Assembly (NCBI GenBank): GCA_910587175.1 | Contig: CAJULH010000014.1 | Location: 1 to 41,353 of the forward strand | DNA from: Candidatus Gastranaerophilales bacterium | GTDB taxonomy: Bacteria > Cyanobacteriota > Vampirovibrionia > Gastranaerophilales > Gastranaerophilaceae | Reading direction: 5' to 3' | Length of the DNA: 41,353 nucleotides | In this document: in pieces, positions 37,214-41,353 of the stretch | Numbering within the stretch: the first letter of the stretch is position 1 | Layout: every line of letters starts with the position of its first letter | Translations under genes and position numbers: made by a program | The notes under the pieces: model-generated | Told to the model about the DNA's origin: nothing | Database searches by the model: none | The model's input: only the letters and a program-made list of their open reading frames with translations

Positions 37214-37982
37214 TATTTTTCCTTATGTGAGATAAAATTTCTGAGATATAATCATCTTCAATTGTTTTACATTCCCTTGTAATTTCAGGACGAAAAGCTT
37301 TTTGTACAAAGGTTGGAGAGCCTTTTATACCGCACATTTCTATATCCATTTTAATGTCGTCAGCATTGAATATTCGAAGCTCTTTGTTCTGTGCTTTAAT
37401 ATAATCTCCGATTTTTGGGTTTTTTAGTTGTGAGCATCCTTTTAAAACGCAAAGTACGCAGGGGATTTGTATTTCAATAGTTGAAACATTATCCTCTTTT
37501 TCGCATTTTGCATCAAGTTTTGTCTCTTCAACATCCAAAATCTTTTTGACATAGGTTAGAACAGGTATGTTTAAATTATGTGCAAGAGAAGGTCCTGTTT
37601 GTGCGGTATCACCGTCTATTGCAAATTGTCCGGTAATAATGATATCAAAATCGCAGATAATATTTTTTATGGCACAGGCAAGAGTTTTGCTTGTGGCGTT
37701 TGTATCTGCACCTGAAAATCTTTTATCAGAAAGTAAAATTGCATTATCTGCGCCAAGAGCAAGTCCGTATTCAAGAGTTTCTCTTGCGCAGTTTGGACCC
37801 ATAGAAAGCAGAGTGATTTTTGTATCCGGGTCAATTTTTTTAATTTCAAGTGCTGCCTGAATTGCGTATTCATCATAAGGGTTTAGGATATTTGTGAGCC
37901 CTTCTCTTATGATATTATTCTCTTTACTCCATTTTACATCGTTTGTATCCGGCACCTGTTTTATGCAAACAACTATTTTCAC
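37179..37982 (-). CDS. etfB: Electron transfer flavoprotein beta subunit, 267 aa
   Basis: EtfB pairs with EtfA and binds AMP or a second flavin. The start 'MKIVVCIKQVPDTNDVKW' and 'LNPYDEYAIQAALEIK' are typical, followed by 'SMGPNCARETLEYGLALGADNAILLSD', 'TSKTLACAI', 'GQFAIDGDTAQTGPSLAHNLNIPVL'. Whether it is a housekeeping or bifurcating type cannot be settled from this alone. Translation begins at a GTG preceded by AGGA, with three TTTAGGA-like units in the leader. An extended -10 (38031-38039) is upstream. Confidence 0.93.
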   Translation of the reverse strand: MKIVVCIKQVPDTNDVKWSKENNIIREGLTNILNPYDEYAIQAALEIKKIDPDTKITLLSMGPNCARETLEYGLALGADNAILLSDKRFSGADTNATSKTLACAIKNIICDFDIIITGQFAIDGDTAQTGPSLAHNLNIPVLTYVKKILDVEETKLDAKCEKEDNVSTIEIQIPCVLCVLKGCSQLKNPKIGDYIKAQNKELRIFNADDIKMDIEMCGIKGSPTFVQKAFRPEITRECKTIEDDYISEILSHIRKNNGKKEETQPEQ

Positions 37983-38030
37983 TTTTTTGTCCTAAAATCC
38001 TAAAAATTCTATCCTAAAATTTATATGATT

Positions 38031-38039
38031 ATTATAGCA
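38031..38039 (-). promoter_or_regulatory. Extended -10 promoter of etfBA
   Basis: On the minus strand TGC-TATAAT is a perfect extended -10. Transcription from about 38024 gives a leader of some 40 nt that contains three TTTAGGA copies before the etfB GTG at 37982. Confidence 0.6.
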
Positions 38040-38144
38040 TAACATAACGAAGTATTAAGAAATATTACCCGTAAATTATATACTGTGTAAATATTTTTTT
38101 GTATTTGGTTTTTATTATAATATAGTTTTTCTGCAAGGATTTTT

Positions 38145-40634
38145 ATGGTATACGGCTTTAACCAACAATTTAACCAACAACAAAATCCATATTTATATCA
38201 ACAAGGATATAACCAGCCGTACGGTGCTCAGCAGCAAGGTTATCCTGCCCAGGGGCAGCAAGGCTTTCAGCAAATGCCTTATCAAAATATGCCGCAGGGA
38301 ATGCCTCAAAATCCTTATCAGGGTGTTCCGCAGGGTGGTCCAAATTTCGGGATAAATCCCGGATATCCTGCAAATAACAATGGACAGAATTTTACAGCAG
38401 TTGATACAGAAAAACTAAAACAAGATGCCGTTGAACTTTCAGGTAAAGCTGCAGATAAAGTGGAAGAAAATTCCCCGTTTAGCATGCTTAAAAATATGAT
38501 GGGAATTGATTTTAAAAATCATCCTAAAAGGACGGCGATTTCTTTAGCACTGACTCTTGCAACAGTAGTTGGTCTTGCAGCGCTCGGAAACAGTAAGTTT
38601 TCTACAAAAACAATGGTTAACCTTGGGCACAATGTTGATGATATTTTGAAGAATAGTAAAATTTATACCAGTGTTGCAGGCTTTTTTAGCGGAGCAAAGT
38701 CAGGTATTACAAGCTTTTTAAGAAAAAGTAAAACAATTGATAATATTTTTAATACCCTGAAAAATAATAGTGCAAGACCAAAATGGCAGATTGCACAAGG
38801 TCAGGGACAAGGCGCAAGAAGAATATTTAAAATGACACCGCCTGACGTTGTAAAAACGGCTTTGGATTTTGCCGATGATGCGGCTAAACCGGGAACACTC
38901 GATACTTTGAAAAAACTTGCCGGCAGCACAACTGCAGCAGATGATCTTTACGAATTTATAAAAACCGCAACTAATAATGAAAATGGAGATGTTTGTAAGA
39001 GATTAACCGATGTTATCGCTAAAAACTTCGGTTGTATGGACGCAAGCGGAAATATTAATAAGAAAAATCTGAATGTAATATTAAACCAGATTAAAAATGG
39101 AACAATTAAAGGTCTTGATGGCAGCTTAAATATTGATGTAAGCGAACTTACAGGCGTTGTTATGGATTCAGGTTTTTCAAAAGCAAAAGGACCTGTTGGA
39201 AAAATCCTCAGCGCTCTTGGCGGTACGCAAACTGCCTGGTGGCCGACAAATGCCATAAATAAAGTTATAGACGTTTTACATTTACCTGTTAGACATATAG
39301 GCAGAGGAAACCTGGGCGATGCCTTAATAAAATATAACGTTATTACAGGGCAAATGGCTGATACTGCTGTAGGCAGATTGGTTCAAAAATCAGTAGTTCT
39401 TCCGACTGAATGTATCTCAAACTTTGTAAACGATAAATCAGGTGCGGGTGTAATGATTTCCTTAATGGCATTGCCTGGCATGTTTAATAATATTCAGGAA
39501 GCTCCAAAAGAACAAAAAGTTGCAACGGCGGCAGATAGTTTAATATCAAGTGTCGGCTCATTTACGATAACAATGCCTCTTGCATTTGGCACAACATACG
39601 GTCTAGCATCTTTAGCCAACATGGCAACAAGAAAAGAAGGCGGCGGACTTTTAGCAGGTCCTTTGAGAACAATAGGCAAGTTCTTTGGTATGGGCTTAGA
39701 TCCTATTAAAAACGGCGTTGCTGTTCCAAAAGCCCTTCCATTTAAAAGCGCAATATTAAATGCACCTGTTCAACTGTTTAGGAAGGCTAAAGGTCTTGGA
39801 GGCGGTGCTTTAAGGTTCATTCTTATTACTGCAGTATTCTCAGCACTTTATATGGGTCCTATTAGAAAAATTGTAAACAAAATCTTTGGCAAACCATACA
39901 GTATAGATGAAGAAAAGACTAAGGCTGCACAAGAAGAGGCGCAAAAAGCACAACAGGCACAGCTTGAAGCAGCACTTACAAAGATTCAGGCTCATCCTGA
40001 AATTCTTCAGGCTATTCAAAGTGACCCGAAAATTGCGGCAGCAATTCAAAAAGACCCTACAATCCTTATTCAGCTCGCAGCATCTATACCCGATGTGCCT
40101 GCACAACCCCGGCCGGGTGCATTTACCCCGAGTCCTATTTTGCAGAATTATATAAATAATCAGAATAATGCTATGCAGCAGCCACAAATGCAGCAAAACC
40201 CTTATCAGCAGCCGCAGCAATACCAACAGCCCCAAGCTCAGCAAAATCCATATTATCAACCGCAGCAGCCCGGCATGACAAATCCGTATGGACAACAACA
40301 ATACAGTCCGGTTCAGCCAAATATGGCAAACCCCGGCATGACAAATCCGTATCAATATAATGGTCAGCAGCCGCAGCAATATCAGACTCAACCCCAATAT
40401 AATAACCAGCCGCAAAATCCCCAAACCCAAGCTGCACCGGCACCTGCACAAAATGCAATAAAGGAACCTCCAAGGTCTTATATTCCATCTTCAAAACCGT
40501 TTAATGCACTTTCAGGGGATGATCAGAATCAACAAAAAGCTCAGGCTGCAGGTGAGCAAATCACAAATCCAAATGTTCAATCAATGCTCTTGAAAGCTGA
40601 TAAAGCAGAACAAGCTGCTATGAGATATCTATAG
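38145..40634 (+). CDS. Large membrane protein with prion-like Q/P/N/Y-rich ends, 829 aa
   Basis: No family is recognised. Residues 1-85 and about 690-790 are low-complexity and rich in Gln, Pro, Asn, Tyr and Gly with repeated 'QNPY', 'NPYQ' and 'GMTNPY' units. The middle has hydrophobic helices at about 131-146 (TAISLALTLATVVGLAAL), 430-445, 465-490 and 556-575. A helical segment at about 595-660 includes short 'aiq.dPkIaaAIqkDP' repeats. The core could be an inner-membrane scaffold with disordered tails. It shares its layout with the 408-residue protein at 2352-3578. AAGGA precedes the ATG, TATAAT (38116-38121) lies upstream, and a strong terminator follows. Confidence 0.8.
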   Translation: MVYGFNQQFNQQQNPYLYQQGYNQPYGAQQQGYPAQGQQGFQQMPYQNMPQGMPQNPYQGVPQGGPNFGINPGYPANNNGQNFTAVDTEKLKQDAVELSGKAADKVEENSPFSMLKNMMGIDFKNHPKRTAISLALTLATVVGLAALGNSKFSTKTMVNLGHNVDDILKNSKIYTSVAGFFSGAKSGITSFLRKSKTIDNIFNTLKNNSARPKWQIAQGQGQGARRIFKMTPPDVVKTALDFADDAAKPGTLDTLKKLAGSTTAADDLYEFIKTATNNENGDVCKRLTDVIAKNFGCMDASGNINKKNLNVILNQIKNGTIKGLDGSLNIDVSELTGVVMDSGFSKAKGPVGKILSALGGTQTAWWPTNAINKVIDVLHLPVRHIGRGNLGDALIKYNVITGQMADTAVGRLVQKSVVLPTECISNFVNDKSGAGVMISLMALPGMFNNIQEAPKEQKVATAADSLISSVGSFTITMPLAFGTTYGLASLANMATRKEGGGLLAGPLRTIGKFFGMGLDPIKNGVAVPKALPFKSAILNAPVQLFRKAKGLGGGALRFILITAVFSALYMGPIRKIVNKIFGKPYSIDEEKTKAAQEEAQKAQQAQLEAALTKIQAHPEILQAIQSDPKIAAAIQKDPTILIQLAASIPDVPAQPRPGAFTPSPILQNYINNQNNAMQQPQMQQNPYQQPQQYQQPQAQQNPYYQPQQPGMTNPYGQQQYSPVQPNMANPGMTNPYQYNGQQPQQYQTQPQYNNQPQNPQTQAAPAPAQNAIKEPPRSYIPSSKPFNALSGDDQNQQKAQAAGEQITNPNVQSMLLKADKAEQAAMRYL

Positions 40635-40649
40635 ATTATTAAATAATAT

Positions 40650-40696
40650 AAAAATCAGGCTCTTGTACTTTTTAAATTACATAGAGCCTGATTTTT
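40650..40696. terminator. Bidirectional terminator between convergent genes
   Basis: AAAAATCAGGCTCT (40650-40663) and AGAGCCTGATTTTT (40683-40696) form a perfect 14-bp stem with a 19-nt loop. The A and T runs at the stem ends supply U tails in both directions. Confidence 0.8.
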
Positions 40697-40712
40697 GTTT
40701 GTAAATTATTTT

Positions 40713-41330
40713 TTATGTTGAAGGTGTTTTTGCTGCTGTAGGAGACGGGATTCTTACACCGGTTGCTTTAAAAATCGGTACTGCAAATCTGTCTTTTCCG
40801 TCAACATTTGGACCTTTTTTACCGTTAACATCATAGTATATAATTCCGCATGCACCTGAAACTGTGGTTGATGAAGCGGTTGCATTCTGTGCTTCTTCGG
40901 AAGCAGGTGCTGTAAAGATTGTTTCATTGATGTTACAAGCATTGTTGTATTTTAAACCAAATACAATACCGTCTGTTATTCTTCCGTAAACACCAACTCC
41001 TGTACCGAATGCACCGGCATTTTCAGCGCTTAAAACATTTGAAATCTGGATAAATTTGCCATAAAGGTTAAAAAGACAAGTGGCGTCGGTGCAGGCTGTT
41101 GTTTTTGCGCTGTCAGAATAAATATCGTTCATTTTGAAGTTTTTAGTATAATGAACCATTATTTGTCTTGTGGCATCAGTAAAGGTTGTAACTGCTTTTT
41201 TTGCCATAATGGCATCTGCCTGACCGCTTGGGTTGATATTTTTAATTGTGGTTATCAACATAGCTGCGCAAATTCCTATTATAGACATTGTTAAAAGCGT
41301 TTCAGCCAATGTAAAAGCATATTTTTTCAT
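40713..41330 (-). CDS. Type IV pilin-like / pseudopilin protein, 205 aa
   Basis: The N-terminus MKKYAFTLAETLLTMSIIGI is a class III prepilin signal: a short basic leader, then Phe, Glu five residues into the mature part, and a long hydrophobic helix. The residue before the cleavage site is Ala instead of the usual Gly. A prepilin peptidase would cut before Phe6. The rest is a typical globular pilin head with two Cys pairs (CTDATC and CNINE...CGIIYYDVNGKKGPNVDGKDRF). The 'DVNGxKGPNxxGKD' ending recurs in the many pilin-like proteins of Melainabacteria as I recall them. The tail is Thr/Pro-rich. It may form a pilus or a secretion pseudopilus. Confidence 0.88.
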   Translation of the reverse strand: MKKYAFTLAETLLTMSIIGICAAMLITTIKNINPSGQADAIMAKKAVTTFTDATRQIMVHYTKNFKMNDIYSDSAKTTACTDATCLFNLYGKFIQISNVLSAENAGAFGTGVGVYGRITDGIVFGLKYNNACNINETIFTAPASEEAQNATASSTTVSGACGIIYYDVNGKKGPNVDGKDRFAVPIFKATGVRIPSPTAAKTPST

Positions 41331-41353
41331 AACTTGTTAAATCTTTCCTAATC

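Noticed and set aside
39840..40451. 203-residue minus-strand frame opposite the Q/P-rich protein
   Set aside because: Leu/Ile/Arg-rich text is the expected reverse reading of CAG/CCA/TAT repeats on the plus strand. There is no start context.

Overview
The window is AT-rich, densely coded and diderm in character. It has an LPS-export ATPase/permease pair (lptB and an LptF/LptG-family permease), a FabI-type enoyl-ACP reductase, a membrane pyrophosphatase, an EtfAB pair, a type IV pilin-like protein with an 'AFTLAE' N-terminus, and several unrecognised proteins with Pro/Gln/Asn-rich tails and one hydrophobic segment. My best guess is a gut-type Melainabacteria/Vampirovibrionia genome (Gastranaerophilales-like). 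This is inferred from protein style and not from a marker-gene search. I see no rRNA, tRNA, CRISPR array, insertion sequence or obvious prophage. It reads as ordinary chromosome with small toxin-antitoxin-like insertions.

Layout. 0-3.6 kb: an XRE regulator with an upstream palindrome, then three leftward genes: a soluble DUF4177-like/FlhA-C-domain fusion and two membrane-anchored unknowns. 3.7-5.3 kb: a large SRP RNA (about 264 nt), a DnaQ-like exonuclease, and a T-poor non-coding tract ending in an intrinsic terminator. 5.35-8.9 kb: a small coiled coil, a GH38 alpha-mannosidase and a VTT/YqaA membrane protein. 8.9-12.7 kb: a leftward envelope operon lptB - lptF/G - phosphodiester glycosidase-like - pilin-like - thioesterase. 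12.7-14.3 kb: higBA and fabI. 14.3-18.3 kb: a HELDH putative metalloprotease, ilvD, then a cluster of small elements: a 24-residue hydrophobic peptide with a convergent antisense RNA, two tandem AbrB-like genes and a 63-residue acidic protein. 18.4-21.3 kb: glmU-prs-udg4. 21.3-25.4 kb: a small HTH gene and a 1225-residue coiled-coil protein. 25.6-30.1 kb: a leftward run: secreted unknown, aminopeptidase P, SpoU methyltransferase, small unknown, gpsA. 30.2-31.1 kb: two overlapping tiny membrane-protein genes and YjbQ. 31.1-36.1 kb: a Na+-type membrane pyrophosphatase, an orphan amino-acid-binding lipoprotein divergent from a YitT-family protein, and a DnaJ-family protein with half a zinc finger. 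36.1-41.3 kb: etfBA, an 829-residue Q/P/N-rich membrane protein and a pilin-like protein.

Two signals stand out. First, between ilvD and the AbrB-like pair there is a compact candidate type I toxin-antitoxin locus. An Ibs-like 24-residue peptide with a very strong Shine-Dalgarno lies on the minus strand. Against it runs a roughly 95-nt RNA with its own promoter and a strong intrinsic terminator placed inside the peptide ORF. Second, many genes have a -10 box (often extended TGn) ending exactly 6 nt before the ATG, with no Shine-Dalgarno, which predicts widespread leaderless mRNAs. In one case two divergent leaderless promoters overlap.

Functionally the window combines envelope building (lptB/F, glmU, fabI, gpsA), precursor and energy metabolism (ilvD, prs, hppA, etfAB), stress and repair (udg4, DnaQ-like, DnaJ-like), glycan degradation (GH38) and TA-like elements.
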